Below are positions 47,783 to 57,216 of a DNA stretch of 64,000 nt, one piece after another. Positions within the stretch are counted from its first letter, which is position 1; every line of letters starts with the position of its first letter. The stretch is from NCBI RefSeq assembly GCF_001659785.1, contig NZ_CP015961.1, positions 1,984,001-2,048,000 of the forward strand, in the 5' to 3' direction. The translations under genes and the position numbers were made by a program. Under the pieces are notes generated by a model that saw only the letters and a program-made list of their open reading frames with translations, did no database searches and was not told the DNA's origin. The stretch is from Dietzia timorensis (GTDB taxonomy: Bacteria; Actinomycetota; Actinomycetes; Mycobacteriales; Mycobacteriaceae).

Positions 47783-49384
47783 CTAAGCCAGTAGCGCGTC
47801 GACAAACGCCTCGGGAACGAACGGCGCGAGGTCATCGGCGCCCTCCCCGAGCCCGACGAGCTTGACCGGCACATCGAGCTCGTGCTGGACCTGGAACACG
47901 ATGCCGCCCTTGGCGGTGCCGTCGAGCTTGGTGAGCACGACTCCGGTGATGTCGACGACGTCGCGGAACACGCGCGCCTGCTGCAGCCCGTTCTGCCCGG
48001 TCGTCGCATCAATAACGAGGAGCACCTCATCGACGTTGGTGCGCTTTTCCACGACGCGTTTGACCTTGCCGAGCTGATCCATGAGCCCGACCTTGGTGTG
48101 TAGGCGCCCTGCCGTGTCGACGAGCACGGCGTCGACCTCGGATTCGATACCTCGCGAAACGGCATCGAATGCCACGGCCGCCGGATCGGCCGCTTCCTTG
48201 CCTCGCACGGTTTCCGCGCCGACGCGCTCGCCCCAGGTTTGCAGCTGGTCCGCGGCTGCGGCACGGAAGGTATCGGCGGCGCCGAGCAGGATCGTACGGC
48301 CGTCGGCGACGAGTACCCGTGCGAGTTTGCCTGTCGTCGTCGTCTTCCCCGTTCCATTGACACCAACCACGAGGATGACGGCGGGCTTGCCGTCTCCCGG
48401 GAGGGCGCGAACGGAGCGGTCGAACTCGGGATGGAGGTTATCGATGAGCGCCTGACGCAGGAGTGCGCGAACATCGTCCTCCGTGCGCACCTGCTTGGAG
48501 GCGATCTCCGAACGGAGCCGATCGACGATACGCATGGTCGTCTCGCTTCCGAGGTCGGCCATGATCAGAGTGTCCTCGATCTCCTCCCACGCCTCGTCGT
48601 CGAGGTCGCCGGCACCGAGCAGGCCGAGGAGGCTCTTGCCGACGGTGTTGTTCGATCGCGAAAGGCGCCCGCGAAGGCGGTGCATGCGCCCATCGGTCGG
48701 GGCGATCTCCTCGGTGGGTTCGGCGGGAGCCGGGACGGCGACGGTGTCTGGGTGCGTCGTTTCCGGGGCATCGCCTGCCACTTCGGTGGCCTGTTCGGCG
48801 GCTGCCTCATCAGCGGCCGGTTCGTCCTTCTCTGACCCTTCCGCCGACGGCTCGGCGGTAGCAGCCGTGCCCGTGCCCGTGTCCTTGTCGACGGCGGCCT
48901 TTTCGGTTGCCTCGGCGTCGGAGTCCGGGGTCTCGGCATTCTCGTCGGTGTCTTTCGACTCGCCTGCGGCGGTTGCCGCCCCTGCCGCCGCGGCTGCGCC
49001 GGCTCCGGCGGCCGCGCCAGTCGCTGCCGCACGTCCAGCCCCGGCGGGCTTTTCGGGGGCTTGCGAATCGGTGGCTTCGTCGTCAGACGTGGGTGTTTCG
49101 GTCTTTTCCGGCGCAGACTTTTCCGGCGCGGGTGCCGCGGCTTTAGCCGAGGGCTCGTCGCGGCGAACCTTTTCTTTCTCCGCCGGGGCAAAAGAGAAGC
49201 CGGTGCCGGCCTGGTAGTTGCCCGAGCGCTCCTGCTGGGTGATCTCCTTGGGCTCTTCGGTCTCTGTTTCCTTGGAGAAGGAGATCTTGTTCTGCGAGCG
49301 GCGCCAGAGGCCGATGGCGATCGCGAGGATCGCCAGCAGGACGATGACAACGACGGCGACGATAATCCAGGCAGTGGTATTCAC
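47783..49384 (-). CDS. ftsY: Signal recognition particle receptor FtsY
   Basis: The membrane-associated SRP receptor GTPase. The 533-residue protein starts with a true membrane span (WIIVAVVVIVLLAILAIAIGLW, residues 6-27). An acidic Ala/Glu/Thr/Pro-rich A domain (about 40-225) and the NG domain follow, with NNTVGKSLLGLLG, GVNGTGKTTTTGKLARVL, VDTAGRLHTKVGLMDQL and TKLDGTAKGGIVFQV. The transmembrane anchor is typical of actinobacterial FtsY, unlike E. coli. It lies 29 bp downstream of smc. Confidence 0.96.
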   Translation of the reverse strand: MNTTAWIIVAVVVIVLLAILAIAIGLWRRSQNKISFSKETETEEPKEITQQERSGNYQAGTGFSFAPAEKEKVRRDEPSAKAAAPAPEKSAPEKTETPTSDDEATDSQAPEKPAGAGRAAATGAAAGAGAAAAAGAATAAGESKDTDENAETPDSDAEATEKAAVDKDTGTGTAATAEPSAEGSEKDEPAADEAAAEQATEVAGDAPETTHPDTVAVPAPAEPTEEIAPTDGRMHRLRGRLSRSNNTVGKSLLGLLGAGDLDDEAWEEIEDTLIMADLGSETTMRIVDRLRSEIASKQVRTEDDVRALLRQALIDNLHPEFDRSVRALPGDGKPAVILVVGVNGTGKTTTTGKLARVLVADGRTILLGAADTFRAAAADQLQTWGERVGAETVRGKEAADPAAVAFDAVSRGIESEVDAVLVDTAGRLHTKVGLMDQLGKVKRVVEKRTNVDEVLLVIDATTGQNGLQQARVFRDVVDITGVVLTKLDGTAKGGIVFQVQHELDVPVKLVGLGEGADDLAPFVPEAFVDALLA

Positions 49385-49413
49385 GGTGCCCAGTGTGTCA
49401 GATCCGCGCGAGG

Positions 49414-52400
49414 CTACGAGCGCAGGCTGGTCATCCGCTGGGAGATCACCTTCGAGATTCCATCGCCCTGCATCGAGACGCCGTAGAGCACGTCTGCGAC
49501 GTCCATCGTCGGCTTCTGGTGGGTGATGACGACGAGCTGACTCGTCTCGCGCAGCTGCTCGAACAGGCTGATCAGGCGGCGCAGGTTGGTGTCGTCGAGG
49601 GCGGCCTCAACCTCGTCCATGACATAGAACGGCGACGGGCGGGCCTTGAAGATCGCCACGAGCATTGCGACCGCCGTGAGCGATTTCTCTCCGCCCGACA
49701 GCAGCGACAGGCGCTTGACCTTCTTGCCCGGCGGGCGGGCCTCGACGTCGATGCCGGTGGCGAGCATGTCGTCGGGATCGGTGAGGACGAGTCGGCCCTC
49801 GCCGCCGGGGAACAACACCTGGAAGACCTGCTCGAACTCTCGCTCGACGTCGAAATAAGCCTCGGTGAAGATCTGCTCGATGCGAGAATCGACGTCATCG
49901 ATCACGCCCTCGAGGTCGTTGCGCGCCTTCTTCACGTCGTCGAGCTGCGCGGCGAGGAAGGAGTGGCGTTCCTCGAGCGCGGCGTACTCCTCGAGCGCGA
50001 GTGGGTTGACCTTACCGAGGGTGGCCAGATCCTTCTCCGCACGCTTGCGGCGCGCTTCCTGCTCGGAGCGGACATACGGCATGCCCTGCGGCCTCGTCAC
50101 GTCCTCGCCGCGCTCTCGGGCGTCTTCGAACTCGCTGATCTCCAGCGGGCTCGGCGGAATCTCGACCTCGGGGCCGTACTCCGCCAGCAGCGCCTCGGGT
50201 TCGATGCCGAGCCGTTCGAGCACGCCCTGCTCGAGTTCTTGCACCTTGACCTCGAGTTGCGCCCTGGCGACCTCGTCGCGATGCGCGCTGTCTGCGAGCT
50301 TGTTGACGGCGGACTCCGCATCACCGAGGTCTTTACGCTTCGCGGCGAGCCGGGTCGCGGTCTCGTCGCGGGCGGCAACGATGCGGTCCCGGAAGGTCGC
50401 GGCGTCCGCAGTCACGGAGTCGAGCCTTTCGGCGAGTGTGTCGCCGAGCTCGGTGACCATCTCGGCGACTTCGGCTCCGCGCTTGCGAGCGGCCGCGGCT
50501 CGCGCGGCGCGGGCACGGGATTCGCGCTCGGCGTTCGCGGCGCGGCGGAGCGACGCCGACCGGCCGCGCCCGGACTGCATGCGTTCTTCGGCGGTGCGCA
50601 GGGCGAGCCGCGCCTCGGTCTCGACCCCGCGCGCCGCGCCGACCGCTTCCTGCGCCTTGGACCGGCGGTCGTCGTCGCTGTCGGTGGACGGTTCCTCGGG
50701 CTCATCGCCGTCGGCGGCTGCGATGCGCTGGCGCAGCTCGACCTGCTCGGCGTAGGCGGCCTCGAGTTTGTCGCGAGCGCTGCCGCGCGTCTGCTCGATC
50801 CGCCGTGCCTCGTGTTCGGCTCGGCGTCGCGCGACTCCCAGGCGCGCCATCTCCTTGTAGAGGCCCTCGATGCGCTGATCGGATTCCGTCATAGCCGCGC
50901 GCGCCGATTCGAGCGCCGCCGTTGCGTCGGCGAGAGTGGCCTCGGCGCCTGACAGCGTCGCGCCCGCCTTGTCGGCCTTCTTCTTCGCCTTGGCGCGCTC
51001 CTTTTCGGCGTCGTCGATCGCGGCGGCGATCTCCACCCCTGATCGGCCCGCGTTGCCGCCGCCGACCATCCAGCCGGGACCGACGATCTCGCCGTCTTTG
51101 GTCACCGCCCGCAGACGCCGGTCCACTGCGACCTGCTCGTGCGCGGCCTTCACGTCCGATACGAGGACGACGTCGGCGAGCACGCCCGCGAGGACTCCTT
51201 GTAGCTCGGCGGGAGCCGAGATCGCGTCGATCGCCCACCGCGCGCCGGAGACGAGATCGGCCTCAAGATGCCACGTCCGCTCCCCCGGCGTCTGCGCGAT
51301 CAAGGTGGCCCGTCCGCCGTTGTCATTACCGAGAGCCGACAGCGCCTCGGACAGGTCGATTCCCTCAGCTGTGACGCCGGCGTCGGCGAATTGCCCGAGA
51401 ACGACGCCCATTGCCTTCTCGGCCCCGGAATCGATGGTGATGTGTTCGGCGAGAGTGCCCGTCCACTTCTCTCCGAGATGCTTGGCGAGCCATTCCGAGC
51501 CATCGCCCGCACCCAGCGAGGAGCGCAGAGTGTCGATTCGCGCGTCGAGGCCGGCCATCGTCTTGCCGGCATCGTTTTGCATCTCGCGAAGTTCGGTCAC
51601 GCGCAGCGCGGCGGAGTCATAGGCGCGCTCTGCTTCGTCGAGCGTGGCATTGAGGTCTTCTTCGCCTTCGCCGTGGTCGATGATGCGCGACTCGGCGACG
51701 GCGACCTCGTCGTCCGCCGTGGTGACGGCCTCTTGCGCGGCGCCGAGATCTGAGGTGTGCTTGTCGATCTGCTCATTGAGCGTCTCGATGCGCGACGCCA
51801 CCGCCTCGGCCTTGCCGGCGAGGCGTGCCAGCCCTTCTCGGCGGTCGGCGATCGCACGTACCTGACGAAGATGCTCCGCCTCGAGGTCCTGCGCCACCTT
51901 TTCTTTCTCGGCGAGCGCAGCCGTCGCCGCCTCGAGCGCAGCCTTCGCCTTGTCTACGGCATCGGCCTGTTCGGTTTCCTTCGCCGCGGCCTCTTCGGCC
52001 TGCCGCTCGATCTCCTCCGGATCAGGCCCGGTGTGCGAGGGAGCCGCAGAGGTGAGGCTGCGCACTCGGTCCGCAGCGATGCGCTGGGTCGCGCGCGACC
52101 GTTCGCCCAAAGCGCTCAAGGCGAACCAACGCTGCTGGGCCTGGTCCGCGCGCGGCGAAAGCTCCTCGACCCGTACATTCAGCGCGTCCACCGAGCGCGC
52201 GAGTTCGTCGCGCGCATCGGTCGCCTCGGCGAGCTGACGGGTGAGGTCGGCGCGCGCGGTATCGACGTCCGACAGCTCGGTGCGGCGCCGCTGCAAGTCG
52301 TCCGCGGCGAGCCGGAATGTCGCGTCGCGCAGATCCGCCTGCACGGTTTGCGCGCGCCGGGCAACCTCGGCCTGGCGCGCGAGCGGTCCCAGCTGCCGCC

Positions 52401-52995
52401 GCAGTTCCTTGGTGAGATCCTGGAGACGGTCGAGGTTGCCCTGCATACCCGCAAGCTTGCGCTGCGCCTTTTCTTTCCTGCGGCGGTGCTTGAGGATCCC
52501 GGCGGCCTCTTCGATGAACGCACGTCGCTCCTCGGGCCTGGATTCGAGGATCTCCGAGAGCTTGCCCTGGCCGACGATAACGTGCATCTCGCGGCCGATA
52601 CCCGAGTCCGACAACAGCTCCTGGACATCCATGAGACGAGCGCGGTTGCCGTTGATCTCGTACTCGCCGGCGCCGTCACGGAACATCCGTCGTGTCACCG
52701 ACACTTCGGCGTAGTCGATGGGCAGGGCGCCATCGGCATTGTCGATGGTCAGCGTCACCTCGGCGCGCCCGAGGGCGGACTTGCCGGTCGTGCCGGCGAA
52801 GATAACATCCTGCATTTTGCCGCCACGCAGGGTCTTCGCGCCCTGTTCGCCCATGACCCAGGTCAAGGCGTCGACGACATTGGACTTGCCGGAACCATTC
52901 GGCCCGACGACCGCACAGATTCCTGGTTCAAACCTCAAAGTCGTCGGCGACGCAAAGGACTTGAACCCTTTGAGCGTCAGACTTTTGAGATACAC
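49414..52995 (-). CDS. smc: Chromosome segregation protein SMC
   Basis: A large ATPase that with ScpA/ScpB compacts and separates chromosomes. The 1193-residue protein has an N-terminal head with Walker A GPNGSGKSNVVDALTWVMGEQ (about 32-52). Two long coiled coils flank a hinge (about 505-680, including GWMVGGGNAGRSG). The C-terminal head has the ABC signature LLSGGEKSLTAVAML and Walker B PSPFYVMDEVEAALDD. The start MYLKSLTLKGFKSF is standard. It is divergent from the APC transporter gene, with 63 bp between starts, and co-directional with ftsY. Confidence 0.97.
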   Translation of the reverse strand: MYLKSLTLKGFKSFASPTTLRFEPGICAVVGPNGSGKSNVVDALTWVMGEQGAKTLRGGKMQDVIFAGTTGKSALGRAEVTLTIDNADGALPIDYAEVSVTRRMFRDGAGEYEINGNRARLMDVQELLSDSGIGREMHVIVGQGKLSEILESRPEERRAFIEEAAGILKHRRRKEKAQRKLAGMQGNLDRLQDLTKELRRQLGPLARQAEVARRAQTVQADLRDATFRLAADDLQRRRTELSDVDTARADLTRQLAEATDARDELARSVDALNVRVEELSPRADQAQQRWFALSALGERSRATQRIAADRVRSLTSAAPSHTGPDPEEIERQAEEAAAKETEQADAVDKAKAALEAATAALAEKEKVAQDLEAEHLRQVRAIADRREGLARLAGKAEAVASRIETLNEQIDKHTSDLGAAQEAVTTADDEVAVAESRIIDHGEGEEDLNATLDEAERAYDSAALRVTELREMQNDAGKTMAGLDARIDTLRSSLGAGDGSEWLAKHLGEKWTGTLAEHITIDSGAEKAMGVVLGQFADAGVTAEGIDLSEALSALGNDNGGRATLIAQTPGERTWHLEADLVSGARWAIDAISAPAELQGVLAGVLADVVLVSDVKAAHEQVAVDRRLRAVTKDGEIVGPGWMVGGGNAGRSGVEIAAAIDDAEKERAKAKKKADKAGATLSGAEATLADATAALESARAAMTESDQRIEGLYKEMARLGVARRRAEHEARRIEQTRGSARDKLEAAYAEQVELRQRIAAADGDEPEEPSTDSDDDRRSKAQEAVGAARGVETEARLALRTAEERMQSGRGRSASLRRAANAERESRARAARAAAARKRGAEVAEMVTELGDTLAERLDSVTADAATFRDRIVAARDETATRLAAKRKDLGDAESAVNKLADSAHRDEVARAQLEVKVQELEQGVLERLGIEPEALLAEYGPEVEIPPSPLEISEFEDARERGEDVTRPQGMPYVRSEQEARRKRAEKDLATLGKVNPLALEEYAALEERHSFLAAQLDDVKKARNDLEGVIDDVDSRIEQIFTEAYFDVEREFEQVFQVLFPGGEGRLVLTDPDDMLATGIDVEARPPGKKVKRLSLLSGGEKSLTAVAMLVAIFKARPSPFYVMDEVEAALDDTNLRRLISLFEQLRETSQLVVITHQKPTMDVADVLYGVSMQGDGISKVISQRMTSLRS

Positions 52996-53058
52996 AATCG
53001 TCCATCCTAAGCGACGAGCTTCGGGCCTTGGTCTTTTTGTCTGTCCTTTCGCCGGATA

Positions 53059-54648
53059 ATGTTTTCGCTCGTGACCTCAGATCCGCACTCCACTCCCCAG
53101 GACCGCGGCGAAAAGGGCCTGCACAAAGGTGCACTCGGTTTCGTCGACTCCGTGTCCATCGGCGTCGCCTCGACAGGGCCTGCCTATTCGATCGCCGCGA
53201 CCCTCGGATTCGTCGCCGCCGCCGTCGCGTGGCAGGCACCGGTGGTCGTGCTGCTCGCCTTCGTGCCGGTGCTGTTCGCGGCGTTCGGTTACGACGCCCT
53301 CAACCGGGCCGAACCCGATGCGGGCACCTCATTCGTGTGGGTATCACGGGCATTCGGAATGCCGTGGGGCTGGATGGCGGGATGGGCCATCATCGTCGCC
53401 GACGTTCTTGTCATGGCCTCGCTCGCGCAGGTCGCATCGCAGTACACGTTCATTCTCCTCGGTTCGGACATCGGCTCCGACCCGCACCATCCCGCGGTGC
53501 TCCTCCTCGGCGTCGGCTTCATCCTGTGCCTCACCTGGCTCGCGGTTCGTGGCATCTTGTTGACGGCGAAATTGCAGGTGGTTCTCGTGGTGATCGAAAC
53601 CGTCGTCCTCCTCGGTTTCGCCGTGGCCGCGCTGGTCCGGGTCTATAGCGGCACCGGGCTACCGCAATCGCGCCCGGTGAGCTGGGACTGGTTCAACCCT
53701 TTTGCGGTATCCGATCCTTCCGCCCTCGTCACCGGTGTCATGCTCATGGTGTTTATCTATTGGGGCTGGGACTCGGTGCTCTCCGTCAACGAGGAAACCA
53801 AGGATTCCCGGCGCACGCCGGGTCTCGCGGCCCTGTGCTCCACCGTCATCCTCGTGTCGGTATATGTTCTGTTCACGGTCGCCGCACAGGCCTTTGCCGG
53901 CGTATCGGACGAGGGGCTCGGGCTCGCCAACCCCGATAACGCCGATGACGTCGTCGCCGCGCTGGGTGGGGCGGTCTTCGGAGATTCGGTCGCCGGCCAG
54001 ATCGCGGTCGCCGCGCTTGTCATCATGGTGCTCACCTCGGCCACCGCCTCGACGCAAACGACGATTCTGCCCACGGCGCGTACGACATTCGCGATGGCAT
54101 TCCACGGCGCTCTGCCGAAAACTTTCGGCAAGGCTCATCCCCGCTTTGCTACCCCGCATGTGTCCACGTGGACCATGGGTCTGCTCTCGGCCGGCCTGTA
54201 CGTCGCGATGGATCTATTTGGCGGCGGCGGGATGGTGCTCGACGCCGTCGCAGCGTGCGGCGTGGCGATCGGATTCTATTACGGTCTCACCGCGCTGGCC
54301 TCGGCACGGCTGTATTCGGGTGCTCGCCTCCGCCCCGAGCACGCCACGGCCGGAAGGGTCGACGTTCGACGGGTCGTGCTTCCCTCAATCGGCGGAGTGC
54401 TTCTGCTCGGAGCTTCCGTGTGGACGGCACTCGCGTCCTTCGACCCGGATTTCGGCGAGGGAGTCTGGCGAATTCCGTGGCTGGGCATCGAGGTCGGCGC
54501 CGTGTTCATCCTCGGCGTCGGCGGCATGGGACTCGGTCTTCCGCTGCTGTGGTGGGCGCGCCATACGATGCCTGCATTTCGGGCCGCCACCTTCAAACGG
54601 CAGCTTCCGTCCTCGACTGACCTTGTCGCCGACGAGGTGCGAGACTGA
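53059..54648 (+). CDS. APC superfamily amino acid/polyamine permease
   Basis: A 529-residue membrane protein with about twelve to fourteen hydrophobic segments. The N-terminus has the APC pattern GFVDSVSIGVASTGPAYSIAATLG (unwound TM1 with Gly-rich TGPAYS). SFVWVSRAFGMPWGWMAGW (TM3 region) and FIYWGWDSVLSVNEETKDSRRTPG (TM6 and following loop) are typical of amino acid permeases. The substrate cannot be read from sequence. It sits between smc and the DUF350 gene, with its stop directly abutting that of the convergent DUF350 gene, so it may supply a substrate for the GspS-like amidoligase cassette, though it has its own promoter. Confidence 0.82.
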   Translation: MFSLVTSDPHSTPQDRGEKGLHKGALGFVDSVSIGVASTGPAYSIAATLGFVAAAVAWQAPVVVLLAFVPVLFAAFGYDALNRAEPDAGTSFVWVSRAFGMPWGWMAGWAIIVADVLVMASLAQVASQYTFILLGSDIGSDPHHPAVLLLGVGFILCLTWLAVRGILLTAKLQVVLVVIETVVLLGFAVAALVRVYSGTGLPQSRPVSWDWFNPFAVSDPSALVTGVMLMVFIYWGWDSVLSVNEETKDSRRTPGLAALCSTVILVSVYVLFTVAAQAFAGVSDEGLGLANPDNADDVVAALGGAVFGDSVAGQIAVAALVIMVLTSATASTQTTILPTARTTFAMAFHGALPKTFGKAHPRFATPHVSTWTMGLLSAGLYVAMDLFGGGGMVLDAVAACGVAIGFYYGLTALASARLYSGARLRPEHATAGRVDVRRVVLPSIGGVLLLGASVWTALASFDPDFGEGVWRIPWLGIEVGAVFILGVGGMGLGLPLLWWARHTMPAFRAATFKRQLPSSTDLVADEVRD

Positions 54649-55101
54649 TCAGCTGATCGAGGCCGCCACCACGAGCCCGATGGCCAGGTGCGCCCCGGCG
54701 ACGACCCACGCCTCGGACGTGAATGCCTCACGCTTGAGAGACTCGCCGATATTGATGTTGACGACCAGTTCGAGAAAACGCACGGCGAGCGCCTGAACCA
54801 CGATTCCGACGACGCCGTAGATCGCGGCGGTCGCGAGCCCCGTGCCCAGGTCGCCGAACGACTGCCAGATCGCTACAACCACGACCAGCGCCATCGCGAG
54901 AAGCCCCGACGAGGTGATCAACGCCGCGTTCGGGTAGCCACCGCGCACGAAGTCTCGCAGCTTGCCGGGCGTGGTCCAATCGATCACGTAGAACGCGAGC
55001 ACCATGAGCACGAGGCCGAGCAGTGCGTAGAGGACGATGGCGGCGATGCCCTCGGGCACTCCGGACAGGTCGGGCGCGGACAGGGCGAGGTACGAGGTCA
55101 C
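54649..55101 (-). CDS. DUF350 family membrane protein (YjfL-like)
   Basis: A 150-residue protein with four hydrophobic segments (about 18-42, 62-82, 88-110 and 128-148) and the DUF350 pattern: GGYPNAALITSSGLLAMALVVV, then GIVVQALAVRFLELVVN. In E. coli, yjfL (DUF350) lies beside yjfM (DUF1190) and yjfC (glutathionylspermidine-synthase-like). The same three kinds of gene are neighbours here in one orientation. The GTG start has AAAGG upstream; 52 bp separate it from the GspS-like stop. Function is unknown. It converges on the APC gene with no spacer. Confidence 0.85.
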   Translation of the reverse strand: MTSYLALSAPDLSGVPEGIAAIVLYALLGLVLMVLAFYVIDWTTPGKLRDFVRGGYPNAALITSSGLLAMALVVVVAIWQSFGDLGTGLATAAIYGVVGIVVQALAVRFLELVVNINIGESLKREAFTSEAWVVAGAHLAIGLVVAASIS

Positions 55102-55153
55102 GGTGGTGGCCTTTCGCTAGTCGAGTTTCGAGGTAGAGCAGTTAACGGGGAAA

Positions 55154-56320
55154 CTACGGATTCGGAATGATGTGCGGAATGAAGGAAGCGCCGTCGTCGG
55201 TGATCAACCCGGCGGTCTCGCGAATGCCGAGCCCCACCGATTCATCGCCCACAACCCATGTACCGAGTACCGGCCGGTATCCGTCGAACTCCGGTAGAGG
55301 GTCGAGCAGCTGGTAGACGTATCCTTCTCGCCCGTACACCCCGGTGGTCTCGGTATCCATGCCGGCGCCGACGATCGACAAGTTCGCACCCTCGCGTCCC
55401 AGCTTTGGCTTGCGCACGTACTCGGTGAGCATCCCGGGGTCGTCGATAAACGTAGGAAGCAGATTCGGATGCCCGGGATACATCTCCCACAGGATCGCGA
55501 GGATCGCCTTGTTCGACAGAATCGCTTTCCACAGCGGCTCGACCCAGAGTGTCTTCGGCAGTTCGGACACCATGTGACGCCCGAACTCGTCCTCGAGCGC
55601 CCACTCCCATGGGTATAGCTTGAACACATTTTCCATCGGGGCGAGTTCCAGATCGGTGAACCGGCGCAGCTCGCTGTCCCACCCCACTTGCTCGATCTCC
55701 AAACCGACCGTGGAGAATCCAGCCTCGGCCGCGGTCTCCTGCATGTATGCCGTGGTCATGTGGTCTTCGCCGGTGGGATCAGCGCCGGACCAACAAAAGT
55801 AGAGGTCGTCTGCCGGCAACTGCCCCTTGATCTCGGCCCACCGCGCGACCAGCGCCTCGTGCAGTGAGTTCCACTGGTCGGCGTCCGGGTATTCGTCCTG
55901 CTTCCAATACCACTGCAGGATCGCCGCCTCGAGTAACGAGGTGGGCGTATCGGCGTTGTATTCGAGCAACTTGGCCGGACCGGAGCCGTCGTAGCGGAAA
56001 TCGAAACGCCCATAGACGTGAGGGTCCCCGCGCCGCCAGGAGGCGGCGATGGCCTCCCATGCATACTCGGGAATCCCGAAGTCGGCGAATCGTTCGGTGA
56101 GGATCACATGCTCGACCGCCTCAAGGCACATCGAGTGCATCAACTCGACCTGCGTCTCGAGCGCGAGCACCTCGTCCATGTCGAACTCGTAGTGCACCGA
56201 CTCGTCCCAGTACTCACGCCTGGCGCCATGCTTGTCGCGCCCGGGCGTATTGAAAATCAGGCCCTGCTGCTCGGTAATGCTCCGCCAGTTCGCCCGCGCT
56301 CGGCCCTGCACCCTGCGCAT
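55154..56320 (-). CDS. Glutathionylspermidine synthase-like ATP-grasp amidoligase (YgiC/YjfC family)
   Basis: A 388-residue protein of the GSP_synth family, which ligates a carboxyl to an amine using ATP. Recognisable blocks are GRFDFRYDGSGPAKLLEYNADTPTSLLEAA (the family's DFHY..DGxxKLLEYNADTPT substrate/ATP region, about 104-133), KLYPWEWALEDEFG, LSNKAILAILWEMYPGHPNLLPTF and KPKLGREGANLSIV (ATP-grasp Lys and Gly loop). It lacks the N-terminal amidase of E. coli Gss. The organism encodes mycothione reductase and so probably has mycothiol rather than glutathione, which makes the substrate an open question. GGGGAG precedes the ATG. Confidence 0.88.
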   Translation of the reverse strand: MRRVQGRARANWRSITEQQGLIFNTPGRDKHGARREYWDESVHYEFDMDEVLALETQVELMHSMCLEAVEHVILTERFADFGIPEYAWEAIAASWRRGDPHVYGRFDFRYDGSGPAKLLEYNADTPTSLLEAAILQWYWKQDEYPDADQWNSLHEALVARWAEIKGQLPADDLYFCWSGADPTGEDHMTTAYMQETAAEAGFSTVGLEIEQVGWDSELRRFTDLELAPMENVFKLYPWEWALEDEFGRHMVSELPKTLWVEPLWKAILSNKAILAILWEMYPGHPNLLPTFIDDPGMLTEYVRKPKLGREGANLSIVGAGMDTETTGVYGREGYVYQLLDPLPEFDGYRPVLGTWVVGDESVGLGIRETAGLITDDGASFIPHIIPNP

Positions 56321-56341
56321 GTGTTCGCTCCCCTTTTCGCG

Positions 56342-56354
56342 TATGACGTCGGAC
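56342..56354. repeat. Copy 3 of intergenic 13-bp motif TATGACGTCGGAC
   Basis: TATGACGTCGGAC lies 22 bp upstream of the GspS-like start (56320) in the 65-bp gap after the DUF1190-like gene. It has the same orientation relative to its downstream gene as the copy before cobO. Confidence 0.45.
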
Positions 56355-56385
56355 GTACCGGGTCCACCGGGCCGCCTTCGGTGGA

Positions 56386-57132
56386 TCAGCTGCCGCTGGA
56401 AAAACCCTTACCGCCGGAGGATCCCTTGGACCCCGAGGACGAACCGAGCCCGCCGCGGCTCACCGGTCCGCCGGTCTTTCCGCTGTTGGTCACCTCGCGG
56501 CCGTTGCCCGTCGCGTAGCTCTTGCCCGACTGCGGCGTCGTGGAACCATTGGCCATAGCCCCGACAGGTGCGTTCGAACCATAGGAGTAGCGGTACATGC
56601 TCCCGCCGACGAGGAAGAAGAACATTCCACCGGGGCCACTGCGTTCCTCGGTGGCGTTCTCGCAGACCTGGTCGTCCACGACGACTCCCTGCTCGTTCGT
56701 GCACTGGGCGGTTTCGTAGTCCGCGCCTCCCCCGCCGGCAGAAGACATGTACGTCGCCGCGAGGATCGCCACCAGGCCGAGGCCCACACCGCCGGAGATC
56801 AGATAGGTCTTCCTGCGCCTGCGCTTCTCTTCGTTCCTCTGGTCCTCCTGAGCCTGCAGTCGCGCCGCTCGCTCGGCCTCGCGGCGCACCCGATCGCGTT
56901 CGCGGGACTCGGCCAGCGTCGGCTCGCGCCTCACCGCGCTCTCCGGGGTCTGGCGACGCATGTTGCCCGCCGGACTCGACTGCGCAGAGTCAGACCTGTT
57001 GGCGCGCAGATTCTCAAGCGGGCTGCGCCCCTGGCCCTCGTTGGGGCCGGAGGCCGCGCCGCCGTCGCCGTCAGAACTATCGGAATTATCTGGCCTGTGG
57101 CCCCCGTTATCGGGGTTGTGCGGGTCGGTCAC
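56386..57132 (-). CDS. DUF1190-like (YgiB/YjfM-like) membrane-anchored protein
   Basis: A 248-residue protein. Residues 1-60 are Ser/Asp/Gly-rich, 65-107 are strongly charged (RERDRVRREAERAARLQ, probably helical), and 109-127 form one membrane span (YLISGGVGLGLVAILAATY). The outer part has two Cys in TAQCTNEQGVVVDDQVCENA, a GGMFFFLVGGSMYRYSYG core and a Ser/Gly-rich tail with VSRGGLGSSSGS. This order (Cys pair, aromatic/Gly core, VxRGGxG tail) parallels E. coli YgiB (DUF1190), which lies beside ygiC. The match is from recall of that pattern, not an alignment. It is first in the cassette; GTG start with GAGG upstream. Confidence 0.6.
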   Translation of the reverse strand: MTDPHNPDNGGHRPDNSDSSDGDGGAASGPNEGQGRSPLENLRANRSDSAQSSPAGNMRRQTPESAVRREPTLAESRERDRVRREAERAARLQAQEDQRNEEKRRRRKTYLISGGVGLGLVAILAATYMSSAGGGGADYETAQCTNEQGVVVDDQVCENATEERSGPGGMFFFLVGGSMYRYSYGSNAPVGAMANGSTTPQSGKSYATGNGREVTNSGKTGGPVSRGGLGSSSGSKGSSGGKGFSSGS

Positions 57133-57216
57133 GTACCGGCTTCCTCGTCCTCGCTTCGTCTCTTACTCGTGGCCCAGTGTAGGCGGTGGTGAGCCACCGA
57201 TGCCTGAATCAGTCAC

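Noticed and set aside
49393-50952. 519-codon open frame on the plus strand
   Set aside because: Antisense to the smc C-terminal head and coiled coil; its residue pattern mirrors the SMC codons.
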